64,000 nt of DNA, from the NCBI RefSeq assembly GCF_011759375.1, contig NZ_JAARML010000001.1, positions 1,984,001-2,048,000 of the forward strand. The letters run 5' to 3'. The notes beneath the pieces were generated by a model, which saw only the letters and a list, made by a program, of their open reading frames with translations, searched no databases and was not told where the DNA came from. The translations under genes were made by a program, and so were the position numbers. Numbering within the stretch: the first letter of the stretch is position 1; each line of letters begins with the position of its first letter. Of this stretch, positions 8,314 through 16,726 are shown one piece after another. Source of the DNA: Paraflavitalea devenefica. GTDB lineage: Bacteria > Bacteroidota > Bacteroidia > Chitinophagales > Chitinophagaceae.

Positions 8314-9942
8314 ATGTACACGCTATCCGTAAAAAGATGCTGCACATTCCTGTTTGTGCTGATTACCCTGCTACCTATTTTCGCTTTCAGCCAGGATGGT
8401 GATGAAGCTGAACAAAGGCTGATCTTAAACCTCGATGTATTTGCAGACTCTACGGAAAAGAGATTATTTACAGAACTGCTGGCGCAAAAGAATGTCGACT
8501 ACTTCCGGCTTATGTTATTGGCGGGCAATACCAAAAGAAATAATACTGCCGTAAAAGAACTGGCGGATAAGCTGGAATCATTTATACAATCAAAGAATTT
8601 ATCCGGCAATAAAACTTATACCAGTAAAGAGCTTAAGAAACTTTACAAAGAGATCCATGATGCCTTTTTGGGTCAATATGTAGATAACCCTGCTTTTTCA
8701 GAGATCTTCGACAATGGAAAATATAATTGCGCAACGGCATCTGCCTTATATGCCCTATTGCTGGGCAAGCTGGCTATAGAATACGATATTCATGAGACTC
8801 CGGACCATGTATATATTGTTGCCGCGCCTACATCGCATAATGTTATTTTTGAAACCACCGCTCCCGGCGCTACTGCATGGCAATTGAATGATAAATCCCG
8901 GCAACAGTTCGTGGAGTACCTGTATAATAATAAGATCATTTCCAAAGAAGAGTGGACAAATGGCAACCAGGACGAATTGTTTAAAAAGCATTTCTACAAT
9001 GATAAAGCGATTGGCCTGAGAGAGCTTACCGGCCTGTTGTATTATAACATGGGTGTTGCCGCCACACAGGAAGAGAATTATGAAAAGGCCTACCGGTATT
9101 TTGAGCGTGCTTATTTCCTATACCCGGATAAAAAGATCAAATACTTTATTTCCATTACCCTGGCCAGCTTTATCCTGAAATCGGAGGAAAATGGAGAAGC
9201 AGAAGAAAAAGTCTTTCCCGGTTATATCCGTTACATGCAGGTGGGCAATGTGAAGCTGGCAAAGGAAATGATTGGTGATTATATGAAAGGCGCTACGAAA
9301 AAGTATTTATTCCAGCATCCTGATCGTTCTAGGTACCTGCAGATCTATAATACAGTTATGCAGCATGTGAAGGATTCGGCACTGGTGTACGATCTGCAAT
9401 ATGATCATTATTATAATTCAGCACATTACTTTTCTATTAAGGAAAGATCAGATTCTTCCAGGGCGTTTTTAGACCTGTTGTACAACCTGAACCGGAATGA
9501 TTTGCTGATACAGGAGTTAATTACAGGAACCATCCGGGAACTGGTGTCTAAAATGGGTGCGGAAAAAACGGTTATTGACTCATTAAAATCCTACTTTGCT
9601 ACCTATCCTTTCCTGAAGAAAACAAATAAACTACAGGAGTATTATATCTTTTGCCTTGCTACCCAGGTAGGCATGTTGTATGATGAAGAAAATGACAAAG
9701 AAGGCATAAGATACCTGACACTGTTAAAAGAAACTTTACAGCAGGAAAAACCTGCTCTTGACATGCAAAACAAAATGTTGTTGACGAACGCCATTGGGGA
9801 AGTAAGCGGCTTCTATGTAAGGAAAAGCAATTATAAATCGGCCCGTGAGTTGCTTGTATTCATGAAAAACCTATACCCGGACAATGAGGATTTTGCACGC
9901 CGGCTTACGCATGTAGAGAAAATGCTGAATACTAAAAAATAG
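8314..9942 (+). CDS. Exported transglutaminase-like protein with tetratricopeptide-like repeats
   Basis: 542 residues with an N-terminal signal peptide (hydrophobic about 8-25, cleavage near AFSQ). Residues about 120-215 look like a transglutaminase-like (SirB1/Transglut_core2 type) fold: NCATASALY with Cys139 in the nucleophile position, and DHVYIV with His165 in the histidine position. From about 235 the chain is helical with TPR-like units (for example YNMGVAATQEENYEKAYRYF). The role is unknown; a periplasmic peptidase or scaffold is compatible. It stands alone between the TonB receptor, which ends in a strong terminator, and the convergent metX. The third member of the triad cannot be assigned with confidence by eye. 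Confidence 0.6.
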   Translation: MYTLSVKRCCTFLFVLITLLPIFAFSQDGDEAEQRLILNLDVFADSTEKRLFTELLAQKNVDYFRLMLLAGNTKRNNTAVKELADKLESFIQSKNLSGNKTYTSKELKKLYKEIHDAFLGQYVDNPAFSEIFDNGKYNCATASALYALLLGKLAIEYDIHETPDHVYIVAAPTSHNVIFETTAPGATAWQLNDKSRQQFVEYLYNNKIISKEEWTNGNQDELFKKHFYNDKAIGLRELTGLLYYNMGVAATQEENYEKAYRYFERAYFLYPDKKIKYFISITLASFILKSEENGEAEEKVFPGYIRYMQVGNVKLAKEMIGDYMKGATKKYLFQHPDRSRYLQIYNTVMQHVKDSALVYDLQYDHYYNSAHYFSIKERSDSSRAFLDLLYNLNRNDLLIQELITGTIRELVSKMGAEKTVIDSLKSYFATYPFLKKTNKLQEYYIFCLATQVGMLYDEENDKEGIRYLTLLKETLQQEKPALDMQNKMLLTNAIGEVSGFYVRKSNYKSARELLVFMKNLYPDNEDFARRLTHVEKMLNTKK

Positions 9943-9949
9943 CCTGAAA

Positions 9950-10963
9950 TTATTGCTCATCCAGCCAGGCGGACAAACATTGTGATATTTTCTCCGCCTC
10001 TACCATAAACCCGTCATGACCATACGCAGAATCTATCTCAACCAAGGTAGCATTGGGCAGGTGTGCTTTCATATGCCGTTGCTCCTCCAAAGGACATAAA
10101 ATATCACTGCTGATGCCGATCAGTAAAGTCTTTTGTTGCAGTTGTTGTAAGATCTTCTCCACATCACCGCCCCGGCCACGCCCTAAATGGTGGGTGTCCA
10201 TGGCTTTGGTGAGGAACCAATAGCTGTAGGCATTGAAACGTTTTACCAGTTTGTCGCCCTGGTAATTGATATAGGAAGCTGCCCGGTAGTCATCCAGCTT
10301 TTCGGTATCGGTATCGGTTTGCTTTTGCACCATAATGCCATAATTCCGGTAGGTAAGCATCCCGATAGCGCGGGCGGCTTTTAGTCCTTTTTGTCCGGCC
10401 TGCGGAGATCCTTCCTGCCAGGTGCTATCTGCCTCAATCGCCAATCTTTGTGTGGCATGTATAGCAATACCCCAGGCGCTTTCGGTAGGGGAAGTGGCCA
10501 GCAGGAAAAGCCGTTCTATCACTTCCTTTTCCAGTACATTCCATTCCATCGCCTGGTAGCCACCCATACTGCCACCCATTAATAAATGGATCTTGTTGAT
10601 GCCGAGGTGGCGGCGTAACAGGATATGCGCCTGCACCATGTCGCGGATGGTAATCAGGGGAAACTGGTGGTAATAAGGCTGTCCCGTAGCCGGATTAATA
10701 CTCAAGGGCCCAGTAGTGCCGTAACAGGAACCCAATATATTGGCGCAAACGATAAAATATTTGTCCGGATTGATCACACAACCCTGTCCTACCACGCCTT
10801 TCCACCAATCGGCTACTTCCGAGTTGGCCGTAAGCGCATGACATATCCATACCACTTTACTGTCTGCCTGCAGGGTGCCATAAGTATGGTATGCAATTGT
10901 AAGTTCAGGTAGTGACTGGCCATTTTCCAGTGGAAAGGGCTGATTATAATGGAAATACTTCAT
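9950..10963 (-). CDS. metX: Homoserine O-acetyltransferase (MetX)
   Basis: 337-residue alpha/beta hydrolase of the MetX family, which acylates homoserine in methionine synthesis. The nucleophile elbow GGSMGG has Ser132, the acid is Asp287 (in ISSDIL), and the base is His316 (in YGHDGF). Acetyl versus succinyl specificity in this family depends on a few active-site residues and was not resolved here. It is divergent from osmC-metZ, with 69 bases between the start codons, so the two methionine genes probably share a control region. The stop codon lies 7 bases from the convergent transglutaminase-like gene. A near-consensus -7 box (TTACTTTG) lies upstream on the minus strand. Confidence 0.92.
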   Translation of the reverse strand: MKYFHYNQPFPLENGQSLPELTIAYHTYGTLQADSKVVWICHALTANSEVADWWKGVVGQGCVINPDKYFIVCANILGSCYGTTGPLSINPATGQPYYHQFPLITIRDMVQAHILLRRHLGINKIHLLMGGSMGGYQAMEWNVLEKEVIERLFLLATSPTESAWGIAIHATQRLAIEADSTWQEGSPQAGQKGLKAARAIGMLTYRNYGIMVQKQTDTDTEKLDDYRAASYINYQGDKLVKRFNAYSYWFLTKAMDTHHLGRGRGGDVEKILQQLQQKTLLIGISSDILCPLEEQRHMKAHLPNATLVEIDSAYGHDGFMVEAEKISQCLSAWLDEQ

Positions 10964-11010
10964 TCTTCCGATAAGCTAATTCAGGGTGCAAAGTAAATGC
11001 CTGCATGAAT

Positions 11011-11018
11011 TACATTTG
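11011..11018 (+). promoter_or_regulatory. -7 promoter box of osmC-metZ
   Basis: TACATTTG matches the Bacteroidota -7 consensus TAnnTTTG and ends 14 bases before the osmC ATG. No clear -33 TTTG was found at the usual spacing. Confidence 0.45.
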
Positions 11019-11032
11019 CAAAAATCTTTACC

Positions 11033-11467
11033 ATGATAAAAATTGAGCTGGAAAGGGTCGCAGGTGATTATGGATTTGCCGCAAAAGACGCGTACGGACA
11101 TGTTGTGCATACCGACAGCAGCCCTGACTCAGGGGGTAATAACTTTGGAGTAAGACCTATGCAGTTGTTACTCATGGGGTTAGGAGCCTGCAGCGGAATT
11201 GATATTGTATCTATCCTGAAAAAGCAGCGTCAAACCATAGAAGCCTTTACCATGAAAATTGAAGGTGAGCGGGAACCCAATAAGGAACCCTCTATCTGGC
11301 AGGATATTACCGTTGTTTTTGAGCTGACCGGCGATATTGATCCCGATAAGGCCCGGAAGGCCTGCGAACTATCCATGAATAAATATTGTTCTGTAGCAGA
11401 AACGCTTCGCCGTGGCGGTAGCAACCTGAAATGGGAAGTGCGGGTCAATGCGAAGTCAGCAGTCTAA
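11033..11467 (+). CDS. OsmC family protein
   Basis: 144 residues of the OsmC/Ohr fold. Family members reduce organic hydroperoxides with a pair of cysteines. Both are present: one in GACSGIDIVSIL (mid-protein) and one in NKYCSVAETL (near the C-terminus). It is a small cytosolic homodimer in characterised members. It is followed by metZ after 64 bases and diverges from metX, so it appears to be co-transcribed with methionine genes. A role in thiol/sulfide homeostasis rather than general osmotic stress is an inference from that setting. Whether it belongs to the OsmC or YhfA-like subgroup cannot be told by eye. Confidence 0.88.
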   Translation: MIKIELERVAGDYGFAAKDAYGHVVHTDSSPDSGGNNFGVRPMQLLLMGLGACSGIDIVSILKKQRQTIEAFTMKIEGEREPNKEPSIWQDITVVFELTGDIDPDKARKACELSMNKYCSVAETLRRGGSNLKWEVRVNAKSAV

Positions 11468-11531
11468 AGTAAAAACAACATCTGTAGAGAGAAACAGCAA
11501 TATTAGCAATCAGCAATACGAAATCTTCATC

Positions 11532-12704
11532 ATGTCACAACATCCCATTACAAAAGCGATCCGCACCCAAACAGACCGTACTCCGGAAATGGAGCATTCC
11601 ACGCCACTATTTCTTACCAGCAGCTTTTGTTTTGATACGGCCGAAGACATGCGGGCTGCTTTTGCCGATGAAACGGATGATAATATTTATAGCCGCTTTA
11701 CCAACCCCGGTGTAAAAGAGTTTGTAGACAAGATGTGTGCATTGGAAGGAGCCGAAGCAGGTTATGCCACCGCTTCGGGTATGAGCGCCATATTCGCTTC
11801 ATTCATGGCCCTGATGAAGAAAGGTGATCACCTGCTGTCCTGCAATGCTATTTTTGGCAGTACCCATACCGTGATCACTAAGTTCCTTCCCAAATACGGC
11901 ATTGAATCTTCTTATGTAAGTGCTGCTGCCGATGCCGGTACCTGGGAAGCTGCCATCAGGCCCAATACCCGCATGATCTATATTGAAACGCCTACCAATC
12001 CCGGCCTGGATATTATAGACCTGGAAATGGTGGCTGCCCTGGCTAAAAAGCATAATCTGATCCTCAATGTAGATAACTGTTTTGCTACGCCTATCGGGCA
12101 GCGTCCTATTGACTTCGGTGCAGACCTGGTAGTGCATTCTGCCACCAAATGGATAGATGGACAGGGACGTGTATTGGGCGGTGTAATTGTAGGCAGGCCC
12201 GATCTTATTAAAGATATCTACCTGTTTTGCCGCAGCACCGGACCTTCATTATCTGCCTTCAATGCCTGGCTGTTAAGCAAAAGCCTGGAAACCCTGGATG
12301 TACGTATGGAACGCCATGCCGCCAACGCTTTGCGCCTGGCAAAGGCTATAGAAGGGCATCCTAAGGTAACCTGGCTTAAATATCCTTTCCTGCTCAGTCA
12401 TCCCCAGCATGCCATTGCCCTGAAACAAATGAAGAACGGAGGTGGCATTGTTTGTTTTGAATTAAAAGGAGGATTAGAAAGCGGCCGCCGCTTCCTGGAC
12501 AACCTGAAAATGCTTTCTTTAACAGCCAACCTTGGCGATACCCGTAGCATTGCTTCCCATCCTGCCAGCACTACCCATGCAAAACTGACAGAGGAAGAAC
12601 GGCTTGCGGTGAATATAACACCCGGACTGATACGGATATCCACCGGCCTGGAGCATGCTGATGATATTATAGAGGATATTTTGCAGGCGCTTGACCGTTC
12701 ATAG
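11532..12704 (+). CDS. metZ: O-succinyl/O-acetylhomoserine sulfhydrylase (MetZ-like PLP enzyme)
   Basis: 390-residue Cys/Met-metabolism PLP enzyme that replaces the acyl group of acylated homoserine with sulfide to give homocysteine. The PLP lysine is Lys206 in HSATKWIDGQGRVLGG, a signature of the MetZ branch; ETPTNPGLDIID and the ATASGMSAI segment are also typical. The frame extends upstream to 11448 inside osmC, but those residues look unstructured and the family N-terminus begins at the ATG at 11532, so I use that. With metX nearby this gives direct sulfhydrylation of acylhomoserine. The sulfide comes from the cysJI operon 8 kb upstream. Cystathionine synthase or lyase activity is a less likely alternative. 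Confidence 0.85.
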   Translation: MSQHPITKAIRTQTDRTPEMEHSTPLFLTSSFCFDTAEDMRAAFADETDDNIYSRFTNPGVKEFVDKMCALEGAEAGYATASGMSAIFASFMALMKKGDHLLSCNAIFGSTHTVITKFLPKYGIESSYVSAAADAGTWEAAIRPNTRMIYIETPTNPGLDIIDLEMVAALAKKHNLILNVDNCFATPIGQRPIDFGADLVVHSATKWIDGQGRVLGGVIVGRPDLIKDIYLFCRSTGPSLSAFNAWLLSKSLETLDVRMERHAANALRLAKAIEGHPKVTWLKYPFLLSHPQHAIALKQMKNGGGIVCFELKGGLESGRRFLDNLKMLSLTANLGDTRSIASHPASTTHAKLTEEERLAVNITPGLIRISTGLEHADDIIEDILQALDRS

Positions 12705-12750
12705 CCGGCCGCTGCTGTAAAATTTCGTAACTTATGTGGAAACTTACAGC

Positions 12751-13575
12751 ATGAAGCGGGCATACCTGGCGGAGGTGATCAAAAAACATGGGCGGCGTAT
12801 AAAGAAGTATGGTGACCAGCTTCCTGGCTCCTTTGAAACAGAAATGATCCATGAGCTGCGGATAGAGTATAAGAAGCTTAGGGCATTCATACGCCTGCTA
12901 AAAATGGATTCCCGCACCCGGCATCACATTATGTCTCCTGATTTTAAAACACTATATGCTGCTGCTGGTCAGGTGCGCGATCTTCAGTTATTCCTGCCAT
13001 CCGTTATAGCCCGGTCTGAAAAAGATAATACTCCCTTACCTGTATATGTACAGCATTTGCAACAACGCTTATTCAAAGCAAAGGAAGCGCTTGTAGAAGC
13101 GGTAGAAAAGCTTAGAGCCGGCAAAGCCCTTGACCATATAACGCATGCATTACCTGCCTCACTGAATGATGCGGCTATACGTAAATTCATTCACCATAAA
13201 GTAGCTGCTGTTCAGGTGATCTTGCTGGCCCTTGAAAAAGACAAGGAGTTACATACTATACGCAAACAACTGAAAGATATTATTTACAATATCCGCATCT
13301 TTGATAGCGACTGGGGTATTTCATTTCCGGTAACAGCCTGGCGAAGTGAAAAACGGCTGCAGGATACGGCCGCTATGCTGGGGGATTTTAATGACCGGTG
13401 TATCGCTCTGTCTTTCTTATCAGAAGAGATAATAGACACACTGCCCGAAGCTGAAAAAGATGTTCTGCAAGCCTGGCGCCTGGAGATGGGGGAAGAAAAA
13501 GAAATGTTCAAGCAACAAATGATCGGGCAACTTTCCCAATTACACCTTGTCTCTAATTTCGAGCGTATCAGCTAA
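12751..13575 (+). CDS. CHAD domain protein
   Basis: About 274 residues, all-helical and basic, with the CHAD signature HELRIEYKKLRAF near the N-terminus and a second conserved histidine region (FIHHKV) mid-protein. CHAD domains bind inorganic polyphosphate and can localise to polyphosphate granules; many are encoded near polyphosphate or phosphate genes, though none is here. The frame opens with a GTG at 12736, but the ATG at 12751 (MKRAYLAEVI) gives a better N-terminus. It follows metZ by 46 bases and converges on murF with only three bases between stop codons. Confidence 0.8.
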   Translation: MKRAYLAEVIKKHGRRIKKYGDQLPGSFETEMIHELRIEYKKLRAFIRLLKMDSRTRHHIMSPDFKTLYAAAGQVRDLQLFLPSVIARSEKDNTPLPVYVQHLQQRLFKAKEALVEAVEKLRAGKALDHITHALPASLNDAAIRKFIHHKVAAVQVILLALEKDKELHTIRKQLKDIIYNIRIFDSDWGISFPVTAWRSEKRLQDTAAMLGDFNDRCIALSFLSEEIIDTLPEAEKDVLQAWRLEMGEEKEMFKQQMIGQLSQLHLVSNFERIS

Positions 13576-13578
13576 AAG

Positions 13579-14874
13579 CTAATGGCTAATACCTGCTCCC
13601 GCCTGCAGTGTCTTTTCCATCTGCATGCTGCGGGAACCTTTGATCAGGAAAAAGGTATTATGGAATGCCTGTTCACGAAACCATTCACCTGCCTGCTGTG
13701 CATTTTCTTTACGGATGAAGGGGTGATCAATCTTCATAAAATCGCCTCCTACCAATACTACCGATTGCCAGGGATACTGTTGAATGAGGGAAACAATATT
13801 CTGGTGTTCTGCCAGGCTTTCGGGGCCAAGCTCGGCCATAGCGCCCAGCATCAATACTTTATTGGAGGCATGGATGGCTGCAAAGTTTTCAATAGCCGCT
13901 CTCATACTGCTGGGGTTGGCATTATAGGCATCCAGTATAAATTTATTATCTCCTTTCTCAATTAACTGCGATCGGCTATTGGAAGGAGCGTATGCTTCAA
14001 TGGCCTGCCTGATTAAATGATCAGGAATATTAAAATATTTTCCTACCGTAACAGCTACCAATACATTGGGCAGGTTATAAGCGCCTACCAGTTGCGTTTG
14101 AATGGTGAAAGGATTGCCGGAAGTGATCCTGACCGACAGGAATGGCTCACTTTGTATCAGCCGGCCGGTCATATCGCCGCTGTCGGTACCATACTTTATA
14201 ATAGCTGGTATTCCTTTACTCATGCTTTGCAGGTAATCGTAATCCCACATTACAAAGGCCGTTCCGTTATGAGCACGCAAAAAACCGTACAGCTCACCTT
14301 TCCCTTTACGTACGCCTTCCACGCCGCCAAAGCCTTCCAGGTGGGCCTTGCCGGCATTGGTAATAATGCCATGGGTTGGTAACGTGTAGGTGCAATAACC
14401 GGCGATCTCCTGCTGGTGATTGGCGCCCATTTCAATGACGACCATGGCGGCATCTTTCTTTACCCGCAGTATCGTCAGCGGAACGCCAATATGATTGTTC
14501 AGGTTGCCCTGTGTAGTATAGGTGGTATAGGTGGTAGACAGTACGGCATGCACCAGCTCTTTGGTGGTGGTTTTCCCGTTGCTGCCTGTGATTGCAATAA
14601 AGGGAATATTGAACTGTTGACGATGGTATTTAGCCAGTTGCTGCAGGGTATCCAATACATCCTGTACTACAATGATCCGGTCATTGGGTGTGGCTGGTGC
14701 TTCATCCACTACGGCATAAGCGGCTCCGGCGGCCAGTGCTTTTTCAGCAAACTGGTTGGCATTGAAATTAGGCCCCTTTAAAGCAAAGAAAATATCCCCG
14801 GCTTTTAATATACGGGTATCGGTTTGTACAGAAGGGTATTGCTCGTATAATTTATACAGTTGTTCAATCGTCAT
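13579..14874 (-). CDS. murF: UDP-N-acetylmuramoyl-tripeptide--D-alanyl-D-alanine ligase (MurF)
   Basis: 431-residue Mur ligase that adds D-Ala-D-Ala to the UDP-MurNAc-tripeptide in peptidoglycan synthesis. The ATP loop ITGSNGKTTTKE lies near residue 100. The N-terminal domain has DTRILKAGDIFFALKG, and the central domain has EMGANHQQEI, typical of MurF. It lies downstream of gldJ on the same strand, 74 bases away, an arrangement also known from Flavobacterium relatives. A TAnnTTTG box ends only four bases before its ATG, so it probably has its own promoter and a leaderless or nearly leaderless message. Confidence 0.95.
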   Translation of the reverse strand: MTIEQLYKLYEQYPSVQTDTRILKAGDIFFALKGPNFNANQFAEKALAAGAAYAVVDEAPATPNDRIIVVQDVLDTLQQLAKYHRQQFNIPFIAITGSNGKTTTKELVHAVLSTTYTTYTTQGNLNNHIGVPLTILRVKKDAAMVVIEMGANHQQEIAGYCTYTLPTHGIITNAGKAHLEGFGGVEGVRKGKGELYGFLRAHNGTAFVMWDYDYLQSMSKGIPAIIKYGTDSGDMTGRLIQSEPFLSVRITSGNPFTIQTQLVGAYNLPNVLVAVTVGKYFNIPDHLIRQAIEAYAPSNSRSQLIEKGDNKFILDAYNANPSSMRAAIENFAAIHASNKVLMLGAMAELGPESLAEHQNIVSLIQQYPWQSVVLVGGDFMKIDHPFIRKENAQQAGEWFREQAFHNTFFLIKGSRSMQMEKTLQAGAGISH

Positions 14875-14878
14875 AAAG

Positions 14879-14886
14879 CAAATATA
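14879..14886 (-). promoter_or_regulatory. -7 box of murF, four bases before the ATG
   Basis: On the minus strand the sequence reads TATATTTG-CTTT-ATG. The box fits TAnnTTTG, and transcription would begin at or next to the start codon. Confidence 0.5.
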
Positions 14887-14948
14887 AGGAGTATAAAAAA
14901 AGCCATCCGATACTATCGAATGGCTTCTTAAGGATTATTAGTTTGAGA

Positions 14949-16550
14949 TTATCTCTTTCTTGTATTTTGTCTTCTTTGCGGGTAATCAATACCGGTCTTA
15001 CGACCATTACCTTCAGGGCTACCTACGCGGTCCATAGCGCAACGGAAACCAACGGTGCTACTACCCTGGTCTTCTTCCAGGAAGCGGCGGGTGCCGGGAG
15101 ATAAGTAGTAAGGACGGTCGTTCCAGCTACCACCTTTAATAACCCGTGATTTGTCGCTGATCAGGGTAGTGAAGCCATAACCACGGCCACCGTTTTTCAG
15201 GTTCTCAGAGATATCAGTAGTACCGTAAGTAACACCGCTTACCAGTGAGTCTCCATCGAGGTAGTTGATCACATTACCCTTTTGATAGTTACGGCGGTTC
15301 TTGCTTTCCTCATCAGTAACATATACTCTTTTTACGCGGCCCAGACTGTCTTTCTCAAACTCACCATCGGCATTTTTATAATCATTCTGGAAGTAGTTAC
15401 CACGGAAAGGAGCTACGTCATCCTGGTCAACAGAGTTTAGCGGACGATAAACGTCTTCTACCCACTCATTCACGTTGCCAGACATATTATACAAACCAAA
15501 AGCATTGGGGAAGAAAGAAGTAACAGGGGCAGTGTACACAGCACGGTCGTTCAGACCACCGGCCACACCCATGTTATCACCATTACCACGTTTGAAGTTG
15601 GCGAGGAAAGTACCTTGCCAGCTACCGCGGCGGTTGTCACGCAGGCCATTTACGTTCTGGCTCCAGGTATACACCTGCTTGTTGGCGATTAACTCCTCAC
15701 CACGTTTGCCTTCTTTCTTACTGGGTTGTGGGTTCTGACCAACCAGGGCCAGTGCCGCATATTCCCATTCAGCTTCAGTGGGCAGGCGGTAAGAAGGCAG
15801 CAGGATACCATCTTCAAAAGTTACCGTAGTACGTGGCGTACCATTCGGGTTTTTCAGCGGGTTCTTTTTAGAGCGAACGCTGTTGCCCGGTGTAGGTGTG
15901 GTAAGACCTAACAGATACGCTTTGGTATTGAAAGACTCAGCACCCTGACCTTGAATATTTTTGAACATGTTCTTGTTGACAAATCCTTTATCCAGCAGGG
16001 CTTTTTCATTCACCCTGTCGGTACGCCAAAGACAGAAATCGTGCGCCTGTCTCCAGGTTACACCCACCACCGGGTAATAGTTATAGGAGGGGTGGCGGAA
16101 ATAATACTCCACCATCGGCTCATTATAACCCAGTTCACTGCGCCATACCAAGGTATCGGGCAATGCTCCTTCCCGTACAGCTTTATATTCATCTGCATCA
16201 AACACCGTGTTGATCCAGTACAAATATTCGCGGTAGTGAACATTGGCTACTTCGGTACGGTCAATGTAAAAGGAGTTTACTGTTTTACGGCTGGGAATAT
16301 TATTCCATTCGAACATTACATCTTCTTCCACGGCTCCCATCTGAAAGGTACCGCCCTGAACAAATACAAGGCCGGGACCTGTGCGCTGTTCTTTCTCGCG
16401 GGAAACCTGGTAGCCGCCCATGTTCTTGTCGTTGTAGTTCCAACCCGTAACGTCGGATTTCTCCTGCTTTTTGCCAAATAAGCCTCCGTTTTTGCAGGAA
16501 GACACTGCTGCAGTACAGGAGAGCAGGATGAATAGGTTTTTCAGATTCAT
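14949..16550 (-). CDS. gldJ: Gliding motility / type IX secretion lipoprotein GldJ
   Basis: 533-residue lipoprotein of the formylglycine-generating-enzyme (SUMF1) fold. I chose the ATG at 16550 (MNLKNLFILL), which gives a lipoprotein signal with lipobox Cys at residue 19 (VSSC). The frame extends 31 residues upstream without a signal. SUMF1-like features include FVQGGTFQMG near the N-terminus, PVVGVTWRQAHDFC, SYRLPTEAEWEYAA, and GGSWNDRPYYLSP with VGFRCA at the end. GldJ is an outer-membrane-associated T9SS component that stabilises GldK in F. johnsoniae. The neighbourhood murF-gldJ / porU-porV matches conserved T9SS synteny and favours GldJ over GldK. The region between 16551 and 16726 holds the divergent promoters. 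Confidence 0.9.
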   Translation of the reverse strand: MNLKNLFILLSCTAAVSSCKNGGLFGKKQEKSDVTGWNYNDKNMGGYQVSREKEQRTGPGLVFVQGGTFQMGAVEEDVMFEWNNIPSRKTVNSFYIDRTEVANVHYREYLYWINTVFDADEYKAVREGALPDTLVWRSELGYNEPMVEYYFRHPSYNYYPVVGVTWRQAHDFCLWRTDRVNEKALLDKGFVNKNMFKNIQGQGAESFNTKAYLLGLTTPTPGNSVRSKKNPLKNPNGTPRTTVTFEDGILLPSYRLPTEAEWEYAALALVGQNPQPSKKEGKRGEELIANKQVYTWSQNVNGLRDNRRGSWQGTFLANFKRGNGDNMGVAGGLNDRAVYTAPVTSFFPNAFGLYNMSGNVNEWVEDVYRPLNSVDQDDVAPFRGNYFQNDYKNADGEFEKDSLGRVKRVYVTDEESKNRRNYQKGNVINYLDGDSLVSGVTYGTTDISENLKNGGRGYGFTTLISDKSRVIKGGSWNDRPYYLSPGTRRFLEEDQGSSTVGFRCAMDRVGSPEGNGRKTGIDYPQRRQNTRKR

Positions 16551-16713
16551 TTTGATGACTTTTGCCTTTGGTTCAATTAAGTTAAACGTGCTTTCAAAGC
16601 AAATATTGTACAGTTTTGCGGGCTGTTTATCCACAGGGTACAAGGAATGGCGAATATAGGTACTTTCACGTAATCAAGCCTTTTCCGTAACGCTTATTAC
16701 ATTAAAAATGAGC

Positions 16714-16721
16714 TATTTTTG
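16714..16721 (+). promoter_or_regulatory. -7 box of porU, five bases before the ATG
   Basis: TATTTTTG-AAGCA-ATG. The box fits TAnnTTTG and would place the transcription start at or next to the porU start codon. No -33 TTTG at the normal distance. Confidence 0.45.
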
Positions 16722-16726
16722 AAGCA

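Noticed and set aside
11448..11531. N-terminal extension of metZ overlapping osmC
   Set aside because: Residues are low in family similarity; the normal MetZ start is the ATG at 11532.
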